Of a DNA stretch of 64,000 bases, positions 43,771 through 55,469 are shown in pieces; position 1 is the stretch's first letter; the number at the start of each line of letters is the position of its first letter. The position numbers were made by a program, and so were the translations under genes. The notes beneath the pieces are model-generated. The model was given only the letters and a program-made list of their open reading frames with translations. It made no database searches and was not told where the DNA came from. This DNA comes from Desmodus rotundus (lineage: Eukaryota; Chordata; Mammalia; Chiroptera; Phyllostomidae). The stretch is from positions 25,764,470-25,828,469 of the forward strand of contig NC_071394.1 in NCBI RefSeq assembly GCF_022682495.2, in the 5' to 3' direction.

Positions 43771-46434
43771 TGAGGTGAGAATAACCAGCACCACGTTAAA
43801 GTGAAATGCAAGAGAGGTAGCCTGATAGTTCATTGTACCTAGGTTAAAAGGTGTGCTCTGTTTATTAATTCACAGCTGCTATATTATTAGGGGTCCATGG
43901 CTTAATTAAAAAGGGGGATCCAACAAAAACATTACATTTAGCCTTGGAAACTGTACAATTTGTCATGTTGCAAATTCAACAAATATCCTTTTGGTGGGCT
44001 ACTGGGGGAACTGTAGCTTCCAGCTGAATAGATAAATATCTAGACTGAAGCAAAAACAGTGCCACTTGAGACATAGTTTTACAGTGATGATGGATTTTAA
44101 GAGTGTCACAAACCTACCACCTTGTAAGATATAGGTAAAAGTGCTTTTGTTCATTTGTTTTGTTACTCGACTCTAGTTTTTGAAAGGCGATAGATATTTT
44201 CTTCCTTTCTGCAGTATAGTGAATTAAATTCTGGGTGCCAAAGAAAAAGATTTAGAAAATATTCCTTTTCTTTTTGTAATTGCAAAAGAATACGAGTGGA
44301 AAAAAGAAGCTCGTCTTTTTCAAGCATCCATGTGACTTACAGAGAATCACTAGTTTTTAGAACTGGGCTTTCCTGGAGTTTATCAAAAATTTTTTTAATG
44401 ATGAGGGAGAAATAAGTGAGATTTTTTCTCCCTCCTTTAAAAAAGAAGTAGATATTAGAAAGGAGGAATATTAGCTGTATTTTGCTGGCTTTGATATTAA
44501 GTCTGACATTAAATATGTTGTTTGCCAAAACAGAAAGGTCTGTTTTGTTCGTGCAAGGTTTTCATAGACATTGGTCTTTTGTGTTTGCTCATTGTCCTCA
44601 GCCAGGAAACAAGCCCTTTGATGTTTACTCTGCAAAGCGGTCGCATTGGGATCTTAGCAGGAAAAAAAATCAGCCTCGGAGACTTGAATGGAGAGAGCTT
44701 AATGAGAGGACCACTGCCTCGCCTGTGGGCAGGGTCACAGGAACAAACGGGGGTGGTCCAGCATCCAGGACAAGCAGCAAAGGGAAGCCATTGCCATCCT
44801 AGCAAAAGGTGGAGCCCAGCGAGAGTTGTAATCATGGAGGAAGGGCCACGTGACCGAAGCCAGAGCTGTGAGGGGACATAACTGCAGTGACACAGGGAGA
44901 CAGTGGGGAAAACAGCACCTTGCTGTCCTCCCACCCTCCCATCTTTGGCTGGGGTCCCCTGTTAGTCAAACCCGACAGGAAGCTAGAGGGCCAGGGAGTA
45001 CTGACGACCTGGGGGCAGGGGAGGGGGAGTGTAGTGTGGAGTTCCATCGATGGGGAATAACCAGCAAAATGGTCCATTGCTGGTAAGGTCCCCAAATGAT
45101 TACTTGTGACATTAGATAGGAGACATGACAAAATAGATGCATTAAATTGATGAGAAAATCTCTTTTTATAGGCTGAGATTTATTGTTTTAAAAACTTCCT
45201 GCTCCCCCAGCTTGTCCTGAAGTATTAGTGCACGAGGACCTGCTGTCTCAAGTTCTCTTGTCCTCACCGGGAGAAAGGTGTTGACTTTTGACACTATGCA
45301 AAGCCTGAATGTGACCTCCAGGGGCCCTGAGGGAGGGACACTGGCCTAGCTCGTGTTATTGGTTGCCCCAAATGGCATTTTCAGAGTTAAAAATGGCCAT
45401 CAGAACATGTATGCTCTTATTTTCTTAATGGGTCGTTCTGTTGGAGCTAAATGTAATTGCTAAAGAATCACTTCCAATTGTTCATTGATTATCTGTGCAT
45501 AAATTATTTGAAGAAAATAGACCCAGATAACCAAGTAGTAGACAGGCTTGTGTCTGGGAAAACATTCACTTTAGTCCCTATCCCCAGTTGCTGTTTACTT
45601 GAAAATAAAAGCAAAACAACCCAAAAACCTTAAATGCAACTTAAACCAAACCTGATCCCGGGATCATTTAAGAATTTTTGCTGGGAAGCTCAGAGAAATA
45701 GAGCCGAAAATAGACTGGTTACAGCAATTTCAGCAGAGGGACCTGAAAACGTTTTCTTTAGCCAGGAGTCTCTTATAAGTGACAAATCAGCAGTGCCCAG
45801 AAGACTGCATTCTTGGGGAATGAAATTCGTGTTTGATTCTCCTTTTCCTGGTGGACTCTCTCTCTGAAATACTTCACATCCAATTTTGAAGTATGATGCA
45901 GGGGAAGCTTATCAGTCTCCTTTTTGCTGTGATATTTTTGTCCTATTTAAGCCCACTTTCCTTTCCATGTTTGTGATGGATTCTGGGGCAAAGCCACCTT
46001 CATGTAAAAAGCTCCAGAAAAAAAATAAAATCATACTCTTTAAAAATATGATCTATGTATTTATTTATGTCTATCAGTTACGTGACACTGTTATTAATCT
46101 TGACTGTGTTTATTTTCTCCCTAGCTTAGAAAAATGTCTCACCTGGCTTGGTCTTCAGCCATATTGACTGATCTCTTTAGATCATGAGAAATGTTAAGTA
46201 ACAAGGTCAAAAATGGGTCATAAGCTAGTGGCCAGATGGTTTAAGGCTCAAAGGTCTTTGACTTTTATAGCATAAATGAGTTTAATTGCCATTTTGAGCA
46301 AAGCTAAAGACAATCGGTCAGCATCCCTTATGAAGACAGTGTCATCTCCTCAAGTAGCTGGAATCAATAAGCTGTGCATAGCTACTCTTAGTGGGTACGA
46401 AGACGTTCTTTGTTCTTATTGACCTGATGGGTTC
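43771..46434. other. repeat-poor unannotated block
   Basis: About 2.7 kb contains no interspersed repeat that I recognise. Overlapping frames at 44482-44934 on both strands have no recognisable domain. AT-rich, homeodomain-like stretches (for example GGCTTAATTAAAAAGG at 43909 and TGCATAAATTATTTG at 45496) could be conserved non-coding sequence, but this cannot be shown from one sequence. Confidence 0.4.
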
Positions 46435-46435
46435 A

Positions 46436-46520
46436 AGGTGTTAGCGCAGCTCAGTAGTGGTTAATGCAAAGCTGTGCTGGCTTGCTTTAGCCCCAGGTGG
46501 GAACCCGAGCCCCATGGCAA
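46436..46520 (+). other. tRNA-like A-box segment, uncertain
   Basis: 'TTAGCGCAGCTCAGTAGTGG' (46440-46459) fits a tRNA D-arm/A-box. Downstream 'GGTGGGAACCCGAGCCCC' sits where a T-arm would be but does not match a B box well, and no acceptor stem pairs with the flanks. It may be a decayed tRNA-derived SINE head or chance. Confidence 0.25.
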
Positions 46521-47880
46521 CTGGCATCAGCACTGATATGAACATCGTCTCTGTCCCTCGAAGGTATTCCTGCCTGTGTCAAGATCATTTTCCAAATCAC
46601 AAAGGTGGTAAACACTGATGCATCTTTAACTCTGGTGCCTTCCATGCTCCCTCAAGTTCAGTTAAGCACCATGGTGGTCCCTTCTAGCCTTGCAAGGTAG
46701 AGCATTTCTTTTTCCATTGTTACCGGCAAGGACCTCCCTAACGGCCTGGTTATTGAGGTAACCTTCCGCAAGCCTGCCCGCCAGCTCATAGTATTTCCTT
46801 GCTCCTAAAAAGTGAGCTTCTTAGACTATAATATTCATCAGAACATGCCTTAGCTCAGAAACTCTCAGCCAGTTATTACCGACCATGTAGACTCCCCATC
46901 TGTAACCAATGAATGAATTTCTGTGAGCAGCAGCTGTGGGCAAGGCCCTCTGCTAGGTGCAGTGGGAACACAGACCACGTCCACCTGCTTGTTCACTTGG
47001 TGTTCTCAATGAACCAGTTCCTGTACAGCAGGGATTGGACCTGATGTGTACAAATGCGCAGCACCAAGACTGGCTTCTAATCAGCGTTCCTGATCATGCA
47101 TTTTCAGTTGAGGATGGTTTTTTGAAGTATGTATTCTCAAAAATTATATACCTAGTTCCCTCAAGGCTGCTGGATGAAGCTTGGAGGACTCACAGGATTT
47201 CGGCAAGTCACACAGTGGGAGGTTGTAGACCTCACAGCCAAGATTTCAACCCGTTTTGTGTGATTCCAGAGCCCCTTCTGCCACAGAGCCTCAGGAAGTC
47301 TGTCCTTTTAGCTTGTGAAAGTGTAGAATGTCCCAGACACAGTGGGGAGTCTCGTGCCATGGGGGAGGGACGGACAGTGGTGGGGCCAAGACTTGTCAGA
47401 GCTTCTGCCACCCCTCATTCTGTATCACTAGGATTTACTAGTTGAAGATAGTATCCTCTCCCCGTGTTACTCCTTGGACAGTAAGAGATAGTTCCCCAAA
47501 CTAAGGACTAAAATTCTGATCCCTCTTGGGCAATGGGGCTCCAGGTTTGCCAGGACAAGGGTTCATCAGCCAGTTAATACATATAATTGTTCACCTTTCT
47601 GCTACCAACCTAGTGGTGTGCTTGTCTACCTAATGACAGGAGCCTTCTTTAGGACAAGTGATGATCTTTGTTCATTTTGGGTGTGGCATTCGGGTTCTTC
47701 ACAGCAGCTGGCATAATGTGGTGGCAGAGGCTAAGGAGCCCTGGACTTCTCATTCTGGAAATTAAGGGAGTGATTTGTTATCTTTTTCCCCCTCCAGGCT
47801 GTGCTTGTGGATTAATTGTTCTGACTACTTAAACCTAAGCATGACCTGGTCCCTTTAGCCCTCTGTGTGTCCCACCAGGA
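46521..47880. other. unannotated stretch; possible L2 phrase at 46910-46980
   Basis: No gene is assigned. 'GTGGGCAAGGCCCTCTGCTAGGTGCAGTGGGAACACAG' (46936) resembles an antisense L2 end. The 162-codon plus-strand frame (46957-47445) has no recognised domain. Confidence 0.4.
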
Positions 47881-47884
47881 GCAG

Positions 47885-47946
47885 TGGTGGGTAGTGTGGC
47901 CAATGAGAGGCTGAGTGGTGGGTAGTGTGGCCAATGAGAGGCTGAG
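47885..47946 (+). repeat. perfect 31-bp tandem duplication
   Basis: The unit starting TGGTGGGTAGTGTGGCCAAT occurs twice in a row (47885-47915 and 47916-47946) without a mismatch. The lack of divergence implies a recent duplication or an assembly artefact. Confidence 0.95.
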
Positions 47947-47959
47947 CTGTAGGTAGGTC

Positions 47960-48185
47960 ACAGGGGTCTGGTTCCTGATTCCTGGGCTTATCTTGGGCAA
48001 GTTATTTAAACTTTCTGCACCTCAGTTTCTTCATTTCAAAAATGGGAATAATAAAGAGTACCTACCTCACAGGGTTATTCTGAAGGTTAAGCAAGAAATC
48101 CTTAAAAAAAATCACTCAGCATATTACTCAGTAAAAAAAAATCACTGGGCACTTTACTCAGTACATAGTAAGGACTCAATAAATG
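47960..48185 (+). mobile_element. MIR SINE with internal duplication
   Basis: Sense MIR order: 'TTGGGCAAGTTATTTAAACTTTCTGCACCTCAGTTTC' (47992), 'AATGGGAATAATAAAGAGTACCTACCTCACAGGG' (48041), 'GTACATAGTAAGGACTCAATAAATG' (48161). A 29/30-bp segment (A8 then ATCACT...ACTCAGT) is duplicated in tandem at 48104-48132 and 48133-48162, with about four differences. Confidence 0.85.
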
Positions 48186-48189
48186 ATCA

Positions 48190-48450
48190 GAATAGCAAAT
48201 ACTGAGTGAGCACTGGTTCTGTGCCAGGCCTGGGCATGGGCTGTGCACTGCACAGCTCCGGGGGGCACCTCCCATGTAGACTCCATGGGACTGTCGCCTG
48301 CAGAGTCAGGCACACACTGTGCCAGGAACTGCTGTGAACACTCTAGGCGTTTTAACTCTTTCATCCTCACAACGATCCATTATTACTCCTGTCTGCAAGT
48401 TAGACGCAGATGTTAATTACCTTGCCCAAGTTCAGCCAGGCCTGGATATG
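48190..48450 (-). mobile_element. MIR SINE
   Basis: Antisense MIR: 'ACTGAGTGAGCACTGGTTCTGTGCCAGGC' (48201), 'TTTAACTCTTTCATCCTCACAACGATCC' (48351), 'CTTGCCCAAGTTCAGCCAGG' (48421). It lies back-to-back with the sense MIR that ends at 48185. Confidence 0.7.
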
Positions 48451-48916
48451 GGCCATTTGTATTACATGGGTTGGGGTGGTGGGGTTGTCCTCTTTCCTGT
48501 CCAGAATGGAGGGACAGTCTTGATGGTTCGATGTTCTTTATCAATCCATAATACATTGGACGTTCTTATGTATTTTAATGTTTTCTAAAGCAGTTTCTAT
48601 TTTCAGTCTTTATAACTAATACATATAATTTTAGCCTAATAATAAAAATTCATTAATTCACTTGACTTTGGGAAAAAGTTACATGCCTTTCCTTAGCATA
48701 ATTCAACTACATGTGATTAGGGCAGAGGGCGGGAAGGAGAAAGTGATGGAGGGAGGGGGGGAGAGAGAAAGTGAGCGAGCGAGCAAGCCCATTGAACATT
48801 TGAATAACTCCAGCAATCCTCTCCGCCCCTCCATCGGGACAGGCACCAGCCTGCGCTGTTTGCTCAGAGAGCTTCAGTTTTCACACGGCTTCCACAGTGC
48901 GAGCATCGTACCACAT
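48451..48916. other. unannotated stretch with purine tract
   Basis: No gene is seen. A purine-rich (GGGA)/(GAGC)-like tract lies at 48723-48790. Confidence 0.4.
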
Positions 48917-49860
48917 GGAGTTTGTTTTATTTATTTGTTTACATGTTTTCATTGGGTTTTTTTTCCCATTACCATTTATCCCTCTTATACTCGCTTTCAC
49001 TTCCACCCTCCCCCCCAATCACTGCACTGTTGTCCATGTCCATGAGCCTTTTTCTTTTGGCTCCATCCCTCTGCTCCCTCACCCCCCTCCCCCAAGGGCT
49101 ATCAGCCTGCTCTCTGTCTATGAGTCCATCTCTCTTGTGTGTTAGTTCAGTTTGTTCATTAGATTCCCCATATGAGTGAAATCATGGTATTTGTCTCTCT
49201 CTGACTGGCTTATTTCATGCAGCATAATGTTCTCCAGGTCCATCAATGCTGATGCAAAGGGTAAAGTTTTCTTCTTTTGTATGGCGGAGTAGTATTCCAT
49301 TGTGTGAATGTCCCAAAGTTAGGTTTTTTTTTTTAAGATTTTATTTACTTATTTTTAGAGAGAGGGGAAGGGAAGGAGAAAGAGAGGAAGAGAAATATCA
49401 ATGGGTGGTTGCCTCTCGCACACCCCCTACTGGGGACCTGGCCCACACCCAGGCATGTGCCCTGACTGGGAATCAAACCAGTGACCCTTTGGTTCGCACC
49501 CCACGCTCAATCCACTGAGCTATACCAGCCAGGGCCGAAGGCTGTTTTATCCACTCATCTGCTGTGGACACTTGGGCTGCTTCCACATCTTGGTGATTGT
49601 AAATAATGTGGCAATGAACACGGGGGTGCTTATATTCTTTCAAATTAGGGTTTAGGATTTCTTCAGATAAATTTCCAGAAGGTGAATTGCTGGGTCTTAA
49701 GGCAGATCCATTTTTTTTTTTTTTTTGAGGTAACTGCATACTGCTTTCCACAGTGGCTGCACCTATCTGCATTCCCACTGACAGTGCAAACGTGTTCCCT
49801 TTTCTCCGCATCCTCGCCAGCACTTGTTGTTTGTTGACTTATTGATGAGAGCCATTAATA
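48917..49860 (-). mobile_element. bat L1 3' end, interrupted by a VES SINE
   Basis: Antisense L1 3' UTR text: 'TGTTGTCCATGTCCATGAGCC' (49029), 'TTGTTCATTAGATTCCCCATATGAGTGAAATCATGG' (49153) and 'GTATTCCATTGTGTGAATGTCCC' (49291). After the SINE, ORF2-end text resumes with 'TTTATCCACTCATCTGCTGTGGACAC' (49545), 'CACAGTGGCTGCACCTATCTGCATTCCCACTGAC' (49750) and 'CGCATCCTCGCCAGCACTTG' (49807). A T run of about 19 (49710-49728) replaces part of the element. The element is truncated at about 49858. Confidence 0.9.
49324..49535 (-). mobile_element. VES-type bat SINE nested in L1
   Basis: Reading minus, a tRNA-like head starts 'GCCCTGGCTGGTATAGCTCAG' (49535), with an A box (TAGCTCAGTGG) and a B box-like GGTTTGATTCC, followed by 'GGCACATGCCTGGGTGTGGG', 'AGGTCCCCAGTAGGGGG' and an A-rich tail that appears as the T run at 49324-49335. 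L1 sequence is contiguous once the SINE is removed, so it inserted after the L1. One B-box position (C to T) differs from the copy at 41649. Confidence 0.95.
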
Positions 49861-51335
49861 ATGTACATACTTTTCATTGAACATGGCTCGTAAACGAAGC
49901 AGCTAGTTCAGGTGCTCAGTGTGAGAAGCAGGGTTCGCTCCAGTGCCAGAACTGGCTGTGCTGGAGTGATTGACAGGTGGCATGGCAAGGCGCACTGAGG
50001 CTTTCCTGGGGATTTTCGAGGGGACTGCCTCTTCAAGACACCCCTTTACCCTTCGTGGTGGGCAGTGAGTGGTCAGGAGGAGCATGGCAAGAGCTTTGAT
50101 TGTGTTGGCTGTGCCCTCTGAAATGGTTCTGGGCCCCGGATGGCCCCTGCCTTGTCCATAGACACCCTATAAAAAGCACCCCCAGATTTGTTTCATTATC
50201 CTTTGGGGTTTTTTTCCATTCTCCACCTGCATCTACCTCTTTCCCTAGCCTCTTTGTGTTTGCTGGCTTGCAGAACTCTTTCTTTCCGTCTCCTTGACCC
50301 TGTCTTGCTCTTCTGGCATCAAAACCTCTGCCTTTCTCGGCACTCCTTGAACTTCCTTGGCTCCCACTTGCCAGTGGGGAGAACTCAGGCACATGAGTTA
50401 GTACTATTTATTTCAAGTAGATAACTATTACAAAGCTGTGCAGGTTTCAAAATGATTTTTTTCCACAAAACTTTACTGGAGAGGCTAAAAGAAGATTTCA
50501 GGGTTAGGGTTTTGGTATTAGGGGGTTACCATGGAAATAGATCAGTGTTGACTCCCTTTCTTCTCATATCCCCATCCTGTGTAAAGCTGTAAGGGTCTCA
50601 GCCTCATGGGAGCAGGTAGCATTGGTAGTTTTCCCCACGACAGGTGAGGGGCACCTGCTGGTGCATTAGCTCTTGCGACAAGGCTGGGTCAATGTGTGTT
50701 TGTCCGACTTGTCACACAGAGTCTACTCAGGACACCATCAGACTTAGAGAAGATGAATCTCACTGTAAAAACAGCATGTCCTCTATAGGGTGCCAGGGAA
50801 AAGGTGACTCAGCGTGCCCTCTGCCATCTTTAAAGGAATAACGAAGCGTGTCTCCCTTTCTCCTGAAAGTCCAAATAAACCACTTCTGCTCCTGCCGTTC
50901 ACAGAGCTGAGTTAGAGCCAGACTGAGGTAGGGAGAGAGGACACTTCCATCCAGGACAGAGACAAGTGAAATGGTGAGACCAGCAGTTCTTGCTACGAGG
51001 ACTTGGCCCGCGGTGATCACTCAGAGAATGGTAGTTCATTTGCTAGTTGCCGAGGGGAGTTTGCTCCACAAATTACTTTTATAGTGTCTATTATTAAAAT
51101 GATAGTTGGAAGCTGTGTTTAGGAGAAGGTACTTGCGCAAAGCCAGGACAGTCTGAGAAAAGATGGCTTAGAAACAAGAATACAGAGTATGAATCAGGCC
51201 TATTTCTTTGTGTCTTTCTACATGATTGGTTTGCATTTGTTAAGATTGGATTAAAAGGAGAATGTTTTGTCTTCTTCCCTGACTTCCTCGGAGCTGGGTT
51301 AGTTGTGCCCCTTTCACCTCCCCAGTACTTTCTAC
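49861..51335. other. unannotated stretch
   Basis: No gene or recognised repeat is seen. The minus-strand 119-codon frame (50033-50392) has no domain. Confidence 0.4.
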
Positions 51336-51339
51336 TGCA

Positions 51340-51480
51340 AGGCACTCATCACAGTTCATGGGAATTACCTGTTCTATGCATCTTTTGCAAGTTGGGGCTC
51401 TTGGGATCTGTACCCAGAATGGTGTCTGGCACATTGTTGGTGCTCACTTATGGAATGAATGAATGAATGAATGAATGGTG
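51340..51480 (+). mobile_element. L2-type LINE 3' end with (GAAT)n
   Basis: 'CCCAGAATGGTGTCTGGCACATTGTTGGTGCTCACTTATGGAATG' (51413) is the sense L2 terminus. It ends in about five GAAT units (51452-51475), the typical L2 3' short repeat. Confidence 0.8.
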
Positions 51481-52075
51481 TGAAGGTGTTCTGTTTCTCT
51501 CCTCTTCTGCAAGTTCCTTAAATGCAAAACAAGATCTAATTCTTCAGATGATCACACAGGCCCTCGACAAAAGTTCTGTTCCCGGTCCTTCCCTGTTGTT
51601 CCAGACAAGCTGCGACTGGTATTTAAGGAAATGTGTTGTGAAGAGCTGCATTAACCCTCTGAATCCAATTGTCAGAGAATGTGAAACTTACCAAGCTTCC
51701 AAACCGGGAAAAAATAAGTGCAAGTGCCTTTTCTTGGTATTCCTGTCCTAGCATTACAGAGAACGAGAGAGGCCAGGCCTGGGCTCTTCAAACTGGGTGG
51801 GACATTGCAGATCCTAGTCAAGCTGGACGAGGGTTAATCTGATAAAATAATTTTATCCAAGGAAAATGAAGGAGTTTTGAAAGTCTGGACAAGTAAGCAG
51901 GCTGGCCAGGAAAGCATCGGCGAGCAGCACCGTAGCCCACGATTCTATAGGCAGTGATACTTTCGGTGCCCTTTAAGCTGCAGGTGGACAGCTTCAGAAT
52001 TGGTGTCAGTGTTCTGGGCTTTTATAATTTAATATTGCATTCTGAAATTTCCTACAAGTGTCAACATTATCATTT
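51481..52075. other. unannotated stretch
   Basis: No gene or recognised repeat is seen. Confidence 0.4.
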
Positions 52076-52079
52076 TAAA

Positions 52080-52300
52080 CAAAGTCATTTTATGCTATTA
52101 AATCACCATGCTCTATGTTGGTTGTTTGGTGGCTGTTCCCATTATTTTTACTATTATAAATAATGTTGCCAAGAACATCTTCTTGTGTACAAGTTTCTTT
52201 TTTTTCCTCTAGTATAAATTAGTACCTTATCACGGGGAATGAGCATTTTTATGGCTCTGGATATCTATTGTGAAGATATTTTTTAAATGCTGCAGTGCGT
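52080..52300 (-). mobile_element. possible old L1 fragment
   Basis: 'TTTTTACTATTATAAATAATGTTGCCAAGAACATC' (52145) followed by 'TTGTGTACAAGTTTC' is an antisense L1-like phrase. The flanks are too diverged for certainty. Confidence 0.45.
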
Positions 52301-52895
52301 ACATCTTGGGAATAAATTTTAGCCCCTTTGAAAGCTCTGGGCCCTGTTCAATGACATTTGCCACTCTGGGACCATTTGTTCTTGTTATAAATCTGTGGTC
52401 ACGTACTCCTAATTGTTCGCTCTCTACCGCTTGCTCTGAAATCCATATAAAATCTAGGTTCCCAGGAGGTCCAGTCTCAGTACAGCCTCACACTGAGGGA
52501 AGGGGTACCCAACGATCAAAAGCAATTACTATAAGTTAATTCCAGTCTTTAGAGAACACTAAATGGAAGTTCTTAAAACCACCTTTTCCCTGCATTTCAA
52601 TTCTATCACACACTGCAGCTGCTTGTGCCTGTTCTCTCTTCATGTTGCCGCCTCATTTCCAAAGGGTTCTCCGTTCTCTTGCTGCTGACGCCCACTGTCG
52701 AGCTCGTCCACTCAGCCACCCGCCCACAGCCCGCACACCGCACATGTAACTCTTTGTTATGTAGACCCTTCCCTGAGAAACACAGTCTGAATGTTTCCTG
52801 GTTGGAGCTAACTGGACAATAAGAACATGCCGTCCTTAGAAGCAGGTGGGGATACGGGAAGGCCATGCAGTCACGTACTCATAATTTTGTCCCTG
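52301..52895. other. unannotated stretch
   Basis: No gene or recognised repeat is seen. GC is slightly raised at 52680-52750. Confidence 0.4.
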
Positions 52896-52899
52896 TCAC

Positions 52900-53165
52900 G
52901 GGTAATGACAATAGCCAACATGTATACGTTTACTACAGGCCAGGCACTGTTCTGTGTACCTTACATGTATTGTCACTGAATGCTCATAACAACCTTATTA
53001 ATTAACTAATACCATCAGTTCCGTGTTTGAGATGAAGACACTGAACTGGAAAATGCTTTAAGTAACTTTCTCAATGTCACACGGTAAGCGGCGGAGCTGG
53101 GGTTTGAACTAGGTGGTCTGGTTTCAGAGCACTGGGTTCTTAACTGCTGTACTATACTCATTAAA
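52900..53165 (-). mobile_element. MIR SINE, near full length
   Basis: Antisense MIR order is well preserved: 'CAGGCCAGGCACTGTTCTGTGTACCTTACATG' (52937), 'TGCTCATAACAACCTTATTAA' (52980), 'TCAATGTCACACGGTAAGCGGCGGAGCTGGGGTTTGAACTAGG' (53071), 'TTCTTAACTGCTGTACTATACTC' (53137). Confidence 0.88.
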
Positions 53166-53935
53166 ATTCTATCTTGACCTATCTGATATTTACTATTTAT
53201 ATATCTATATCTTAGCTGCATAGATATATAAACATATAATTTTTCTTATTTTATCAAAATATAGAGCAAGAACTTGAAAACAAAGTAGAGGTATTTATTT
53301 CTTACTTTTTAAAAATTATTTAGGGGCTTTGTGCTATTGTCTGTGTCCGTCCGCCTGCCATAGAGTTCCCGTCACTATTCTTGTCATGAGAAAGGCCTGT
53401 TTTGACAAGGGCAGTGGGAAAATACCATCCGTCTTAGAGTCTGGATCATAACGCCAGTAGAAAAGGAATTGCTGGTACACTGACAGGGAGCGGTTGCTGA
53501 TAGAGAAAAGGGTTGGTTATTTAAATTGCTTTTTATCAATTTCTCGAGTAAATACCCACATCTTGCCTATGTTCTGGGTTTGGTTTTAATGCATGGGCTT
53601 TCATCTTTGAAATTTTTCTTTTAGCTGTGCCAATTACTTGGTCTGGGTCACTGCTTTCAGCCCGGAGACGCCTGTGATGCTCCGCTCAGATAAGAGTCTC
53701 CTCCTTCGGAAAAACTGCTGGCAAGCTAGATACTGGAGCACATCTTTCTCAGTCCGAGAAAAACAAAGGATTGTTGTTTGTTTGTTTTGCCAGAGAAGAA
53801 AATGCCTAGCACTTTAGGTCATTCTTCACAGTATAAATTTACTTTAAAAACATTATTCAACTGTTCACTTTGAAGCACTGTCTATAGTCTGTTCTTCAAA
53901 GAGGAGTGCTTATTGAGAAATGGAAACAGTCCTCC
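53166..53935. other. unannotated stretch
   Basis: AT-rich and without recognised features. Confidence 0.4.
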
Positions 53936-53938
53936 AGT

Positions 53939-53959
53939 TTTTGTTGTTGTTGTTGTTGT
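53939..53959 (+). repeat. (TTG)n microsatellite
   Basis: About six TTG units. It precedes the MIR at 53960 but is not part of it. Confidence 0.85.
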
Positions 53960-54110
53960 GGAAAGAATGCTGGAAAAGGAGTCAGGAGACCTGAGGTCAA
54001 GGTCATTTCTTCTGATAAGCAGCTGCTTTGGGCTCCTTACTTTCCTCTCTGAGTCTCACTGTCTTCATCAACAAAACGAAGATTTACACTAAATAACTTC
54101 TATTCCTTTC
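53960..54110 (+). mobile_element. MIR SINE fragment
   Basis: Sense MIR head and core: 'GGAAAGAATGCTGGAAAAGGAGTCAGGAGACCTGAGG' (53960), then 'CTCTGAGTCTCACTGTCTTCATCAAC' (54046). Confidence 0.7.
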
Positions 54111-54167
54111 TACATATATAATAAACACCAGATAAATTTCTGTGCTAGATAATATTTAAAATCCTGT

Positions 54168-54280
54168 CCAACTGGTGACTGAACCCGCACCCCACACGTG
54201 TGCCCTGCATGGGAATTGGACCCGCAACTTTTTGGTTTTCGGGATGACACTTTAACCAACTGGGCCACACTGGCCAGGGC
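54168..54280 (-). mobile_element. VES-type SINE, truncated
   Basis: Reading minus, 'GCCCTGGCCAGTGTGGCCCAG' (54280) leads the tRNA-like head, followed by diverged B-box-like sequence and 'GGGCACACGTGTGGGGTGCGG'. The body and A-rich tail are missing. It is more diverged than the copies at 41593 and 49324. Confidence 0.75.
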
Positions 54281-55465
54281 CTCTTAGATTGTTTTGATTA
54301 TGATCCATGCAGGTCAGAAACGAAAACATGCTTCTAGGGAATGTCCTTCATCTCTGAAGTTCATGTTGAAATGGCAGTTCTCAGCAAGGGGCAGAATGTT
54401 GGGTTAAGGGGAGCATGGGACCGACCTTCTCTAGGGATATTTATACTCCAGGGAGGTAGATAACCTCTGAGTGGGCCCTTCAGCCATGTCTCTGACTCTG
54501 GTGTGTGCAGTCACAGGTCACTCAAGAGGTAGTCCAGCCCCCAGGTCACGTGGGATGCCTGGGCCTCCAGCGGAGACAAGCGGGGCAGCAAAGACAGGAC
54601 CTGAGATGATGGCGGAAACTCCCCAGGCAGACGTCTCTTAGAGTCACAGAGTCAGTCATGAAATGCCTTTCCTGTGATTTGAAAGCCAAGTGCTGGTGTC
54701 TCAGCACTCCTTTAACCTTGCTGTTAAAGAAACTTAATCAAGAAGTGTTGCTGTACTCTGTTTTCTTCAGATAGGTTCTGCATGGCTGAAGTTACACTTG
54801 ATAGCTGCTGGCTTGTCTTAATTTCCATTATTATGAGAGGGAGAGAGGATGTTATTTGGAGAGTCCTTTAAGTCCTTTCCACTGATGGAAAGAACATGCT
54901 TCAGGGCTTGATTTCCCAGGTTTCTGAGAGGGGTTTTTTTTGAGTCATTTAGAAATAGCTGAATGATTTCTGCAGTAAATTCCAAACTCCTCTCACATAA
55001 GAGCTTCAACATTTATTAGTCAGCTGTCCTAGAGAGGAGGTTTTTACTCTTATTTCTTAAGGCTTAGGGTATTTTTTCTACAAATAATGCTATCTGATGT
55101 TATAATGATACATATTGTTATACTGATACTTATTAAAACTGTGTCAGGAATCCACGCTCTGAAAAAAGGCTACGTCTATACCATTGGTTTTAGACACAAG
55201 AGCTTATTCTATTGGATGCAGAGACTGCGGTTATGGTATACAGTGCTTTAATTAAGCAGAGATTTTTGGGGGGTTTTTTGCATTAAAACCTTTAGAAAGT
55301 TTAAAGAATTAGAAACAGGAGAACTAAGGAATTAGGAATGAGTCATTTTTATAAATATTACATAACTAGTCGGATTCTTTCCTCTCGACTGGTTCTTTAG
55401 GTGCTTATGGTTTGTAGAAGCCTCAGGTGAAGGCATTTCTGGAGAATGCTAGACTGAAATAATGT
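54281..55465. other. unannotated stretch
   Basis: No gene or recognised repeat is seen. Confidence 0.4.
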
Positions 55466-55469
55466 TTCA

